Shown here: positions 8,035-16,652 of the stretch, one piece after another
Position numbering within the stretch: position 1 is the stretch's first letter
How the letters are laid out: every line of letters starts with the position of its first letter
Source: Bacillota bacterium
GTDB lineage: Bacteria; Bacillota_A; Clostridia; Lachnospirales; WQUN01
Reading direction: 5' to 3'
Assembly: GCA_009786175.1 (NCBI GenBank)
Contig: WQTQ01000185.1
Coordinates: forward strand, 1-16,768
DNA length: 16,768 nucleotides
Notes under the pieces: model-generated
What the model was told of the DNA's origin: nothing
The model's input: only the letters and a program-made list of their open reading frames with translations
The model's database searches: none
Position numbers and translations under genes: made by a program

Positions 8035-9098
8035 GAGCGTTGCCGCACAAAAAAACCATTCCAAAGTATCACAAATACCTTAAACAACCCAATAAAGCCA
8101 AACGCAGGGTACACATAGGCCACAATAGCCGAAAACCCAACATGGGAAGCCGCAATTCCAACAATACATAACGCCGCCGCAACTATAACTGTATTTGCAT
8201 ACCCCCGTGCTTTTAGCCATTCTGCAACGGCAAAAGCATTGCAGGCCGCTGTTGTCAAAATCGCCGCAATAAGGACGGCAAGGTAAAGCAGCCGCAGCAT
8301 ATCTCCATGCCGCGAAACTATGTACAAAAACGGAATTTCCAGGCTTACAATATTTGTGTGATACAAAAATAGCGGCAGTGCCATACATATTCCCAGAAGT
8401 GTAATAAGGCCGCCGCCCAAAAGCCCGCCAAGCATCGGGTCGCGTTTTTTTGTTGCCATTCCCGCAGTTGCGGCTAAAATTGGTATGCCCGTCACCAAAT
8501 TATAAGAAGCATACACCATTGCGGATAAAACCCATGCAATACCAATGATGACATGTCTGCCCGGAAACGTTGCAAAAGCCGGGTGCGTATGTGCAAAAAA
8601 CGAAAACAAGCCAATAAAAATGCCCCCAAACAGCATAAACGGCGCAAGGATTAAATTGACCTTAATAATACCGGTCAGGCCAAAGCAAAGAACAAAAAAT
8701 ACAGCCAGCCCGGTTAATACGGCACTTGCACTAAATGGCAGGCCAAAAGCTTCCCGGCCTGTAGCCCCGGCCCCGGCAAGCATGGCTACAAACAGGCAAT
8801 ACAAAAATATTACAACTATGCCCTCCATAAAACCGCCAAGTTTTGGGCCAAATAAGAAACTCATTAGATGGTGGTAGCTGCTTATGCCCTCCCGCGTACA
8901 AATGCGCAGCACTGCCCAACCGGTAAAGGCGAGTAATATGCCCGCAACTATAATTCCCACCAGCCCAAGCCGTCCAAAGCCAACAAAATAACGCAGCAAT
9001 TCTTGCCCGGAAGCAAATCCCGCCCCCAAAAACACAGACCCGTATATTACGGCAATCTTCAAACCGTTTTTTTCTGGCAAATAAAAAACCCCTTTCAT
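8031..9098 (-). CDS. YkvI-family integral membrane protein (LeuT/APC-fold transporter-like)
   Basis: 355 residues, almost entirely hydrophobic, with about ten predicted membrane helices. The first helix carries GAGFASGQELLRYF, the hallmark of the Bacillus YkvI family, which is distantly related to the APC/LeuT-fold transporters; the broken-helix glycine-rich start of TM1 fits. Substrate unknown. The listed ATG (9098) overlaps the stop of the upstream gene (ATGA) but sits in one arm of a terminator hairpin and has no ribosome site. An alternative TTG at 9080 (residue 7) is preceded by AAAGGGG about 8 bases away and would give a 349-residue protein with TM1 intact. The stop codon lies inside the -35 element of the next operon. 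With a terminator just upstream, expression may depend on read-through or an unrecognised promoter. Confidence 0.85.
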   Translation of the reverse strand: MKGVFYLPEKNGLKIAVIYGSVFLGAGFASGQELLRYFVGFGRLGLVGIIVAGILLAFTGWAVLRICTREGISSYHHLMSFLFGPKLGGFMEGIVVIFLYCLFVAMLAGAGATGREAFGLPFSASAVLTGLAVFFVLCFGLTGIIKVNLILAPFMLFGGIFIGLFSFFAHTHPAFATFPGRHVIIGIAWVLSAMVYASYNLVTGIPILAATAGMATKKRDPMLGGLLGGGLITLLGICMALPLFLYHTNIVSLEIPFLYIVSRHGDMLRLLYLAVLIAAILTTAACNAFAVAEWLKARGYANTVIVAAALCIVGIAASHVGFSAIVAYVYPAFGFIGLFKVFVILWNGFFVRQRS

Positions 9099-9120
9099 AC
9101 TAAGATATATGAAAGAGGTT
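9081..9120 (-). terminator. Hairpin terminator at the end of the glgA-cotH operon
   Basis: On the minus strand a 13-bp stem (9120-9108 pairing with 9099-9087, one G-U pair) with an 8-nt loop is followed by a T-rich tract, TTTTTT-A-TTT, partly in the stem. It overlaps the last codons and stop (9095) of the CotH lipoprotein gene and the ATG (9098) of the YkvI-like gene. It has the form of an intrinsic terminator; how efficient it is cannot be judged. Confidence 0.72.
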
Positions 9121-10543
9121 TATCAAATAAAACTTCATCTTCTTCAATTTCTTCATCTTCAGGCAGTCTGTCGTGTAAAAAATCATCCATCCACTGTTTA
9201 CGAAGGGTTAAGAAATCAATCAAGAATTCTACTTGCCCCATGAAAGTATCAATTCCTGCGGTAGCGTATGACGGCACCCAGTTCCATTCAAAAATATCCC
9301 CCATAATGTACGGGTGCCTTTCAAAATTGCGGTTAAAGTCCTGTTCATAAGTTATCGCCATGCGGTAAATATGATCAATTGTTTGTGGGATGTAAGTTAG
9401 TTTAATCTCATCCCAACGGTCTGCAGCCGCTTGTTTAAAAGCCGGGGTTTGCATTAAATAATTGAACCAATAATTGTGATTTGCCGCCAAGCGTCCCCGA
9501 GGGTTTTCCACGCGGTTATTATTGCCCGAAGACTGATCGAAATCCCACACGGGCCCCAAATGCAGCCTGCGGTTTTCGTCCTGTCCTTTAATTTGCATAA
9601 AGACCCCAAACCGCGAAATGTCCGTGTTTTTGAAAAACTCCTGTACGATGTAAAAATCTACGAAAGACGGGATGTCTATCAAATTCGTAATTTGCTGCCA
9701 ATTTTGTGCGCGAATGGCATCGCTTACCCGTTGGATGTAACTTTGCACGTATTCAAAATGGGCGTCTGTACGCGCATCGCCACTTGGCCAGCGGAGTTCG
9801 TAGGCGCGGGAGTTAATAATAAAATAATCCACGTCTTCTGTAAACTCATTAGAACGCCAGCCTATTACGTGGCCGTTCAGCTCCAGAAAATATTCGCTGA
9901 CGGCGGGGTCCGGGTCTGCTGTTAATTCCACACGCCCGGGTTCTACATGCCGCTCGTCTGTTAGCTGGTATACGCCGTAATATTTACCGTTGATATACAA
10001 ATGAACAAAATAGGACGAAGAAGGCGTCCATGCCATATTCGTCAGTAAGCCGCCAAAATAGAGTGCGCCCATGTTCCTTAATAGCGAGCGGTCGAAGTGG
10101 TTCGCCAGCAGAATCCAATCCCGGTGTGCGTGTTCAGACCCAAACATAGGCTGCGGTGTTTCAAATCTTATACGAAGGGGGCGTTTGTCTGGGCCGTGCC
10201 GCCATGTTGTATTACCGCGGCCCCGTATTCGCACAGGCACATTGTAAAATGACAGTTCAGGGCATGTGCCGGTCATGGTCAATGTGCTGTCTCGCTGCCA
10301 ATGGTTACGTGGCTGCCTAAAAGGATGTTCGGGTGTTGATATAAAAAGAGACGGAAAGTCAAATGCCGGGTAATTATACTCCGGGTAAACAGTTGACTCG
10401 TCTTCTGTTGCGGCAGCAGGCAAAGGAGGCAATTCGCAAAAAGCCTCCGGTGTCATAATTTCTGCCGGTAGTGTGTTATCCTGATTTCTTTCACAAGCTG
10501 CCAGTACAGTCAGCAGCAGAACCAAGAAACAAAACTTTATCAT
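9095..10543 (-). CDS. CotH-family protein kinase-like lipoprotein
   Basis: 482 residues. A lipoprotein signal ends in LAACE (Cys17), so the protein should face outward, membrane-anchored. The CotH domain spans about 95-420: RGRGNTTW (107-114), KRPLRIRF, DWILLANHFD, HLYINGKYYGVYQ and GPVWDFD with D334/D336, the acidic motif expected to bind the metal-nucleotide. CotH of Bacillus is an atypical kinase that phosphorylates spore-coat proteins; outside sporulation the family's substrates are mostly unknown. The C-terminus is strongly acidic (EDEEIEEDE). It begins 9 bases after the glgA stop, with only a weak ribosome site, so it is probably co-transcribed and coupled. It is a clear paralog of the product of 12175-13521. 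All main motifs are present, so it is likely active. Confidence 0.88.
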   Translation of the reverse strand: MIKFCFLVLLLTVLAACERNQDNTLPAEIMTPEAFCELPPLPAAATEDESTVYPEYNYPAFDFPSLFISTPEHPFRQPRNHWQRDSTLTMTGTCPELSFYNVPVRIRGRGNTTWRHGPDKRPLRIRFETPQPMFGSEHAHRDWILLANHFDRSLLRNMGALYFGGLLTNMAWTPSSSYFVHLYINGKYYGVYQLTDERHVEPGRVELTADPDPAVSEYFLELNGHVIGWRSNEFTEDVDYFIINSRAYELRWPSGDARTDAHFEYVQSYIQRVSDAIRAQNWQQITNLIDIPSFVDFYIVQEFFKNTDISRFGVFMQIKGQDENRRLHLGPVWDFDQSSGNNNRVENPRGRLAANHNYWFNYLMQTPAFKQAAADRWDEIKLTYIPQTIDHIYRMAITYEQDFNRNFERHPYIMGDIFEWNWVPSYATAGIDTFMGQVEFLIDFLTLRKQWMDDFLHDRLPEDEEIEEDEVLFDKPLSYILV

Positions 10544-10552
10544 ATTTACCAG

Positions 10553-11980
10553 CTACCCATTCAAAATTTTTTGATAGAGCTTAATATATGCGTCAGCGGC
10601 TTTGTTCCATGAATAATCTCCGGCCATCGCGTTTTTAACAAGTACATCCCAATTTGGCGTACCGTAAACATACAAGGCTTCCCGTATGGCCCACATTAGC
10701 CCGCTTGCAAGATAGTCTTCAAACAGGAACCCGTTGCCGGTGCCGTTTTGAGGGTTAAAATGCTGCACAGTGTCTGCAAGGCCGCCGGTCTTGCGCACAA
10801 TGGGGATTGTCCCGTACCGCATGGCGAATAATTGCCCAAGCCCGCAAGGTTCGTAAACAGACGGCATTATAAACATATCCGAACCGGCGTAAATTTGTTG
10901 TGCAAGTGTTGCGTCAAATTTAATGTTCGCGCTTACTTTGTGCGGATACCTCCACGAAAAATGCCGCAGCATTTCTTCATAGCGGTGGTCCCCGGTACCC
11001 AGCACAACAAGCTGTATGTCCATGCTTAACAATTCTTCCATTATTATGGAAAGAATATCAAAGCCCTTTTGCTCTGTCAGGCGTGTAATCATACTAAACA
11101 TGGGGGCATTGCTTATGGGCAGTCCTAGCTGCTCTTGAAGGCGATGCTTATTTTCGCGCTTTTTATCTAAAGAATTCGTATTAAAATTTTCCAAAATACG
11201 AGTATCTGTTTCCGGGTTGTTTTCCGTAACGTCTATGCCGTTTGTTATACCGTAGAGTTTACCTTCTTGGGCACCCCGCTGGCGCAGCAATCCGTCCATC
11301 CCGTATCCGTAAGCAGGGGTTTGAATTTCTGCCGCGTAAGTTTCGCTAACGGTGCTTACCGCGTCGGAATGGACAATGCCTGCTTTCAAGTAGCTGATTT
11401 TCCCGTGAAATTCCAAGTCGCCGTTGGTAAAATAGCCGTCGCCAAGCCCGATGTCCCACAAAATTTCACGGCCAAAGACGCCTTGATAATGCAGGTTGTG
11501 GATGGTAAACAGGCTTTTCATGTTTGAATAGTATGTGAATTGGCTATAAATATTACGAAGGAATGTTGGCCCAAGGCCCGTATGCCAGTCGTTAAAGTGC
11601 AAAATATCAGCCTGGAAACCTATATGTCCAAGCATCTCCACACTGGCTTTAGCAAAAAACGCGAAACGCTCGTGGTCGTCATCATAACCATAATAACCGT
11701 CACGGCCAAAATAATAATCATTTTTAACAAAGTACACATCATCTACTGCAAGAATGACAGCCTCTTGCGCCCTCCATGACAGATGGACGGTAAAACTGCA
11801 AACAGTTTCCGCACTTGCAAGTAAATGACCGGGGATTGATTTATACAGTGGCAATACTACTTTTGTTTCAATGCCTTTCCCCCGTAAAGCTTTTGGCAGC
11901 GAACCTGCCACATCCCCAAGGCCGCCTGACTTGCAGTAGGGGTTAACTTCCGCTGATACAAACAAAATTTTTAATGGCAC
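10553..11980 (-). CDS. glgA: Glycogen synthase (ADP-glucose: alpha-1,4-glucan glucosyltransferase, GT5)
   Basis: 475 residues, the normal length for bacterial GlgA. It transfers glucose from ADP-glucose to the growing alpha-1,4-glucan in the cytoplasm. N-terminal GT-B domain: LKILFVSAEVNPYCKSGGLG, with the KxGG ADP-glucose loop (Lys17). C-terminal domain: TRLTEQKGFDIL near residue 299 and YEPCGLGQLFAMRYG, with the conserved catalytic Glu at 377, then a KTGGLADTV stretch. The start is GTG 11980, chosen for the strong AGGAGGG seven bases upstream and the family-typical N-terminus; no better ATG exists. No glgB, glgC, glgD or glgP is nearby; the only co-transcribed partner is the CotH lipoprotein gene 9 bases downstream. 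It is divergent from the second CotH gene. Confidence 0.96.
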   Translation of the reverse strand: MPLKILFVSAEVNPYCKSGGLGDVAGSLPKALRGKGIETKVVLPLYKSIPGHLLASAETVCSFTVHLSWRAQEAVILAVDDVYFVKNDYYFGRDGYYGYDDDHERFAFFAKASVEMLGHIGFQADILHFNDWHTGLGPTFLRNIYSQFTYYSNMKSLFTIHNLHYQGVFGREILWDIGLGDGYFTNGDLEFHGKISYLKAGIVHSDAVSTVSETYAAEIQTPAYGYGMDGLLRQRGAQEGKLYGITNGIDVTENNPETDTRILENFNTNSLDKKRENKHRLQEQLGLPISNAPMFSMITRLTEQKGFDILSIIMEELLSMDIQLVVLGTGDHRYEEMLRHFSWRYPHKVSANIKFDATLAQQIYAGSDMFIMPSVYEPCGLGQLFAMRYGTIPIVRKTGGLADTVQHFNPQNGTGNGFLFEDYLASGLMWAIREALYVYGTPNWDVLVKNAMAGDYSWNKAADAYIKLYQKILNG

Positions 11981-12000
11981 AATTTCCCTCCTGATAATTA

Positions 12001-12030
12001 ATCATAATTTGCCATGTCGTAACATCGCAA
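12001..12030 (-). promoter_or_regulatory. Possible promoter of glgA-cotH
   Basis: On the minus strand TTGCGA (12030-12025), an 18-bp spacer and TATGAT (12006-12001) form a reasonable sigma-A promoter. The implied start would be within a few bases of the ribosome site, giving a very short leader, so the true start may differ. A 6-bp inverted repeat, AACATC / GATGTT (12021-12026 and 12033-12038), overlaps the -35 and could be an operator. Confidence 0.35.
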
Positions 12031-12069
12031 AGGATGTTGCAAACGTCTGCTCTATAGTTTACATGTTTT

Positions 12070-12098
12070 TTGCGGTTTTGCAATTTATTTGTTATACT
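12070..12098 (+). promoter_or_regulatory. Possible promoter of the cotH-decarboxylase-ABC operon
   Basis: TATACT (12093-12098) is a good -10, 17 bases after a weak -35, TTGCGG (12070-12075). It lies about 77 bases upstream of the preferred GTG start at 12175. The spacing supports that start rather than an ATG at 12070 inside the promoter itself. Confidence 0.35.
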
Positions 12099-12174
12099 TT
12101 CAAAAAATTGCTATTCAATTTTACCGTGCATTTCATACAGAGCCACCTATCGGCCTATAAAAGGGGACATTTTT

Positions 12175-13521
12175 GTGAAAAGTAAAACCAGCAAAATTAT
12201 TGCAGTTGTTGTTTTGACAATTTTCATTTTACTTGCCGTAATTATTATAGACAGGTATTTTTATCGCCCGGCCCCGGGTAGTAGTGTCGGCAGCTTTCCC
12301 GCTCTTCATATTATGTCTTATTATAACCCATTTGATGTAGAGCGCGACTTTTGGCACAACGGCACACTTTCACTTACAAACCATGCAGATGCTTTTGATA
12401 ATGTAGATATTCGCATCCGCGGGCGCGGCAATTCTACATGGCATTTTGGTGAAGACAAGCGCCCGCTGCGGCTTCGCTTTGAAGAGCCGCAAACCTTACT
12501 TGACGCGGGGCATATTGCCCGTGACTGGGTTCTTATCGCCAACCATTTTGACCTTACGCTGATAAGGACACACATGGCGTTTTATTTGGCATCGCTTTTA
12601 GACGGGATGGATTGGACGCCGTTTTCGCAGCTTGTACACTTGTATATAAACGGCGAGTATGTGGGGCTTTATCAAATTGCGGATGAAAGAGACATTGGCC
12701 CCGGGCGTATGCAGCTTTTTTTTAACGAAGACCCGGCAATAAGTGAATATCTGTTTGAGCTTGATAATAATTCACTTAACACCGGTGTGGAAGGCGTGAC
12801 ATTTTTTATTGCAGACGGGGCACCTTATGACATACGTTACCCTCGCGGTTCTCGCCTTAGCACAGGGCATCTGGAATATTTACAAGAGTTTATCTTAAAC
12901 GTGAACGAAGTTGTGCGTACCCGCGACTTTGAGGCCATCAGTAAAATAATGGATTTTCCGTCTATGATTGATTTTTATCTTGTACAGGAATTGTTCAAAA
13001 ACATTGATGTAGGTTTCAACAGCGTTTTTATGCAAGTTCGCGGCCAAGGGGAAAACCGCCGTATGCATTGGGGGCCCGTATGGGATTTCGACCGCTCTGC
13101 GGGGAATATGTATTATTGGCACGATTATCACCATTTACACGCAGCCATACGTAATTATCATTTCCACTACCTCCTATCTGTGCCGGAAATATTCGAGTTA
13201 GCTGCCCAAAGGTGGACAGAAATATCCGTTAATCAAGTTCCGCAAATGTTGGCTTACATCAATTATTTGGTAAAAAATTACGAAAGTGAGTTTAACCGCA
13301 ATTTCGAAAGACATCCGGTCCCAAGCTTGGACCGGCTGCCATATTGGATGGCTAATATGTTACCGCCTCATTTACATGAAATTACTACCTGGCGCGGGCA
13401 GATAGAATTTTTGCAAGAGTGGTTTACGGGCCGTATATGGTGGATGAACCAATTTTTCATCGAGGACGAATATTTGCGGGAGTGGTGGCAAAATTATTTA
13501 ATTCATGGGTATGGTGAATAA
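12175..13521 (+). CDS. CotH-family protein kinase-like membrane protein
   Basis: 448 residues from GTG 12175, chosen because AAGGGGA lies about 8 bases upstream and the sequence then begins with a standard anchor: KSKTSK followed by a hydrophobic helix (about 8-26) and a tyrosine/arginine flank. A longer reading from ATG 12070 would place 35 non-membrane-like residues over the probable promoter. The outward CotH domain contains RGRGNSTW (82-89), KRPLRLRF, DWVLIANHFD, HLYINGEYVGLYQ and GPVWDFD with D304/D306. It is collinear with the lipoprotein paralog of 9095-10543 over nearly the whole domain, but anchored by a helix instead of lipid. It is the first gene of a compact operon: the decarboxylase ATG follows its TAA directly. 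Target proteins unknown. Confidence 0.88.
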   Translation: MKSKTSKIIAVVVLTIFILLAVIIIDRYFYRPAPGSSVGSFPALHIMSYYNPFDVERDFWHNGTLSLTNHADAFDNVDIRIRGRGNSTWHFGEDKRPLRLRFEEPQTLLDAGHIARDWVLIANHFDLTLIRTHMAFYLASLLDGMDWTPFSQLVHLYINGEYVGLYQIADERDIGPGRMQLFFNEDPAISEYLFELDNNSLNTGVEGVTFFIADGAPYDIRYPRGSRLSTGHLEYLQEFILNVNEVVRTRDFEAISKIMDFPSMIDFYLVQELFKNIDVGFNSVFMQVRGQGENRRMHWGPVWDFDRSAGNMYYWHDYHHLHAAIRNYHFHYLLSVPEIFELAAQRWTEISVNQVPQMLAYINYLVKNYESEFNRNFERHPVPSLDRLPYWMANMLPPHLHEITTWRGQIEFLQEWFTGRIWWMNQFFIEDEYLREWWQNYLIHGYGE

Positions 13522-14898
13522 ATGTATAAACAAATTTCAGATTATTTGGCAAAAGATATTTATCCTTTTCATATGCCGGGGCATAAACGTAATCCGCAGT
13601 TTATGCCCCCCTATTTGCTGGAATTGGACATGACAGAAATCCCCGGAATGGATGTTCTTTCTTCCCCAACGGGCATAATTAAAGAATTGCAAGAAAACAT
13701 CGCGGAGTTCTATGGTGCGGATCATAGCTTTTTTCTGGTAAACGGTTCCTCTGCCGGGGTTTTGGCGGCTGTTTGCGCTGCTTGCACAGACGGTGAAACT
13801 ATTATTGTACCGCGCAACGCCCACACAAGCGTATACAATGCCATGGTTATGTCCGGTGCGGTACCCAAATATGTGATGCCGGAAATAACCGTTGACGGCT
13901 TGGCAGGCGGTATTGCCCCATCAGCTTTTGACAATATGCCAAAAGGCGCGGCAGTGCTTGTGGTAAGCCCTACATACGAAGGTTTTGTTTCCGATATTTC
14001 TGCAATTGCCGACCGTGTACATTCAAAAGGCGGCGTACTTATCGTAGACGAAGCCCATGGGGCTCATTTTCCGTTCCATGATAAATTTCCCGCTTCCGCA
14101 TTGTCACATGGTGCAGACATCGTAATTCAAAGTTTCCACAAAACTCTGCCTGCGCCATCTCAGTGTGCTGTTTTGCATATAAAAGACAAAAATGTTGACA
14201 TAAATCGAATAAAGTTTTATACAAATACTGTACAGACATCCAGCCCTTCGTATATACTAATGGCTGTATGCGATTACATGCTGCGTCAATTATGGCAGCA
14301 GCCAAAACTTTTTGAGGATTATTTTCATAGGCTTGAAACAATACGGGCAAGCCTCCCCGGCGCAAACAGCTCCACGGCTTTGCGTTTGTCAGGAGCAGAG
14401 CGGATAGGGGAAAATGCCATATTCGATGTTGATCCCGGTAAGCTGCTGTTTACGTCCCATTCCGGTATTAGTGTAAATGAAATTACTTCACATATGACTA
14501 ACGGATACAAAGTGCAGCCGGAAATGGCAGTAAGGCGGCATATCCTGGCAATGACATCCGTGGCAGACACAGATGAAGGTTTTCGCAGGCTAAAGACTGC
14601 CATTGACGGGCTTAATGCTAAGTTACCGGTGGTATGTGCAGATAACTTACCGCATGAGCCATTTTTTATGCCCGAAATTGTAGTCCCGCCACGTCAAGCC
14701 GTTAATATGCCATCCCGAAGAGTTCCTTGGGAAGATGCCGCCGGGCAAATTTCCGCCCAGCTAATCGCACAATACCCGCCGGGCATAGCCATTGTTGCAC
14801 CGGGGGAATGTATCCCGCCGGGGCTGCCCCGTTACGCTGAAATCGTATGCGTAATTGGGGTGGAACCCCATTATAATAGAAAGGTTGATTCGCCATGA
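13522..14898 (+). CDS. PLP-dependent Orn/Lys/Arg decarboxylase family protein (SpeA/YaaO type)
   Basis: 458 residues, slightly shorter than Bacillus SpeA/YaaO (about 480-490). Fold-type I PLP enzyme: N-terminal PFHMPGHKRN, glycine-rich NGSSAGVLAAV, DEAHGAHF with the cofactor-contacting Asp176 and His179, and the Schiff-base lysine Lys207 in SFHKTLPAPSQCAVLH. A smaller C-terminal domain ends with PPGIAIVAPGE, typical of the family. It would decarboxylate arginine, lysine or ornithine to agmatine, cadaverine or putrescine in the cytoplasm; which one cannot be decided. The ATG follows the stop of the CotH gene with no gap, and its stop overlaps the ABC gene start (ATGA), so all three are coupled. 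Bacillus relatives often sit next to tmk; this one does not. Confidence 0.92.
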   Translation: MYKQISDYLAKDIYPFHMPGHKRNPQFMPPYLLELDMTEIPGMDVLSSPTGIIKELQENIAEFYGADHSFFLVNGSSAGVLAAVCAACTDGETIIVPRNAHTSVYNAMVMSGAVPKYVMPEITVDGLAGGIAPSAFDNMPKGAAVLVVSPTYEGFVSDISAIADRVHSKGGVLIVDEAHGAHFPFHDKFPASALSHGADIVIQSFHKTLPAPSQCAVLHIKDKNVDINRIKFYTNTVQTSSPSYILMAVCDYMLRQLWQQPKLFEDYFHRLETIRASLPGANSSTALRLSGAERIGENAIFDVDPGKLLFTSHSGISVNEITSHMTNGYKVQPEMAVRRHILAMTSVADTDEGFRRLKTAIDGLNAKLPVVCADNLPHEPFFMPEIVVPPRQAVNMPSRRVPWEDAAGQISAQLIAQYPPGIAIVAPGECIPPGLPRYAEIVCVIGVEPHYNRKVDSP

Positions 14899-16622
14899 AG
14901 TTAATGCTTAAATTGGTAAAGTCGTCACGAAAGTATTGGGGATATTTAATAGTGGCACTTCTGGCAATTGCAGGCCTGACAGCCGCCCAAATGTACGCAC
15001 CAATGGTAGTGCGCCAGCTGACATTTTTAGCTACAAACAGAGACCCGCGTCTGGCAGATGAAGCTTTACGAATGGGGCTAATTTTGGCGGCAGTGTATCT
15101 TGGGCAGGTAATTTGCAGCTACATACGCTCTTATTTTACACATTATGCCGCGTGGCATTTTGTGGCAGATTTACAGGTAAAAGTTTACGACAAACTCCAG
15201 CAGTTATCCATGAAATTTTACCACGACAAACAAACAGGGGAAGTAATGTCCCGCGTTGTAAACGATACAAACCGCGTAGAATTACTTATTGCCCATGCCG
15301 TGCCCGACGTTATTGCCAATATCGCAATTATCATTGGCGTTACCGTAATGATGCTAAGAATAAACGTGCGGTTGACACTAATGAGTATGCTTTCTGTCCC
15401 TATCTTAATAATCATTTCCATAATATTTGCAAAATTAGTGTTGCCGATATTCCGCCGCGCCCAAAAAATTCTGGGCGAACTTAACGCCAACTTGCAAGAT
15501 AATATTTCCGGCATGAAAGAAATCCAAGTATTTAACCAGCACAAAAGAGAATCTGCAAAAGTTTCCGACAGCGCGAAAGGCCACGCTCATGCCATTCTGG
15601 CGGCTCTTCGCTTAAGTGCGGGGTACGGCAGCACCGTGCAATATTTATCCTTAATCGGTACAGTTCTTGTTATCGCCTACGGCGGCCACATGGCACTGTA
15701 CGGATACGTAGAAGTTGCCGATATTGTAGCCTTCCTGATGTACTTGGCTATTTTCTATGGCCCCATAACCGCCCTTGCGCGCCTTAATGAAGACCTTCAG
15801 ACAGCCATTGCGGGTGCAGAGCGTGTTTTCGAAATTTTAGACGCGGAAGAAGATGTAAAAGAAGCAGAAAATCCATACGAGTTAACAAATGTAAAAGGCC
15901 ATCTTGTATACAAGAATGTAAGTTTCCACTACATCGAAGGCCAGCCCGTACTAAAAGATGTCAGTATAGAAATTATGCCCGGGGAAGTAATCGCGCTGGT
16001 TGGCCCAACCGGTGTCGGCAAAACTACATTCATAAACTTACTAAATCGTTTTTACGACCCGGTTGAAGGTGAAATTCGTTTGGACGGCCACAATTTAAGG
16101 GATGTATCCCTAAAAAGCCTGCGTAACTGCATGAGTAATGTTATGCAAGATGTATTCCTTTTCAACGATACCCTGGGCGAAAACATTGCTTACGGCAAGC
16201 CCGGCGCATCCCACGATGAAGTTTTGGAAGCGTCCCGCCTTGCCCGTGCAGACGAGTTTATTTCCCAACTGGACGAAGGGTATAATACTGTGGTTGGCGA
16301 ACGCGGAATGCGTCTCTCCGGCGGCCAAAAACAGCGCGTTTCCATTGCCCGCGCCGTATTACGTGACAGGCCAATCCTAATACTGGACGAAGCCACCGCC
16401 GCCGTAGACGTAGAAACCGAAAAACAAATCCGCGAAGCCTTAGACGAAGTAATGAAAGACCGCACCACCGTAATAATTGCCCACAGGCTGTCCACAGTAA
16501 AAAAGGCCGACAAAATTATCGTGCTTAACGACGGCAAAATAGAGGACATTGGTACCCACGGCGAACTTGTGGCCCGCGGCGGGTTGTACGCCCACATGAC
16601 AGAAATAAATATGTACGCGTAA
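14895..16622 (+). CDS. ABC exporter half-transporter (fused TMD-NBD)
   Basis: 575 residues, usual for MsbA/BmrA-type exporters that work as dimers. Six membrane helices occupy about 15-300; the nucleotide-binding domain covers about 335-570. Walker A is GPTGVGKTT (370-378, Lys376), the Q-loop follows at VMQDVFLF, the signature is LSGGQ (474-478), Walker B is ILILD with catalytic Glu499, and the switch His530 is in IIAHRLST. All ATPase residues are intact. No peptidase domain is present, so it is not a bacteriocin-processing exporter. The ATG overlaps the decarboxylase stop, with AGAAAGG about 10 bases upstream. Substrate is unknown; the neighbour makes a polyamine-type product possible, but this subfamily usually moves lipids or hydrophobic compounds. 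Confidence 0.93.
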   Translation: MKLMLKLVKSSRKYWGYLIVALLAIAGLTAAQMYAPMVVRQLTFLATNRDPRLADEALRMGLILAAVYLGQVICSYIRSYFTHYAAWHFVADLQVKVYDKLQQLSMKFYHDKQTGEVMSRVVNDTNRVELLIAHAVPDVIANIAIIIGVTVMMLRINVRLTLMSMLSVPILIIISIIFAKLVLPIFRRAQKILGELNANLQDNISGMKEIQVFNQHKRESAKVSDSAKGHAHAILAALRLSAGYGSTVQYLSLIGTVLVIAYGGHMALYGYVEVADIVAFLMYLAIFYGPITALARLNEDLQTAIAGAERVFEILDAEEDVKEAENPYELTNVKGHLVYKNVSFHYIEGQPVLKDVSIEIMPGEVIALVGPTGVGKTTFINLLNRFYDPVEGEIRLDGHNLRDVSLKSLRNCMSNVMQDVFLFNDTLGENIAYGKPGASHDEVLEASRLARADEFISQLDEGYNTVVGERGMRLSGGQKQRVSIARAVLRDRPILILDEATAAVDVETEKQIREALDEVMKDRTTVIIAHRLSTVKKADKIIVLNDGKIEDIGTHGELVARGGLYAHMTEINMYA

Positions 16623-16652
16623 GATATGGCTACCCCCTGATATCAGTAATGT

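Noticed and set aside
8080..8919. Cysteine-rich frames such as 8080-8388 (minus) within the transporter gene
   Set aside because: Out-of-frame shadows of the YkvI-like gene; their cysteines come from frame-shifted hydrophobic codons.
12070..12174. Longer start (ATG 12070) for the plus-strand CotH gene
   Set aside because: No ribosome site precedes it, it would overlap the probable promoter, and GTG 12175 has a good AAGGGGA at the right distance followed by a normal membrane anchor.
16637..16646. CTGATATCAG perfect 10-bp palindrome after the ABC gene
   Set aside because: Too short and isolated to assign a function; palindromes of this size occur by chance.
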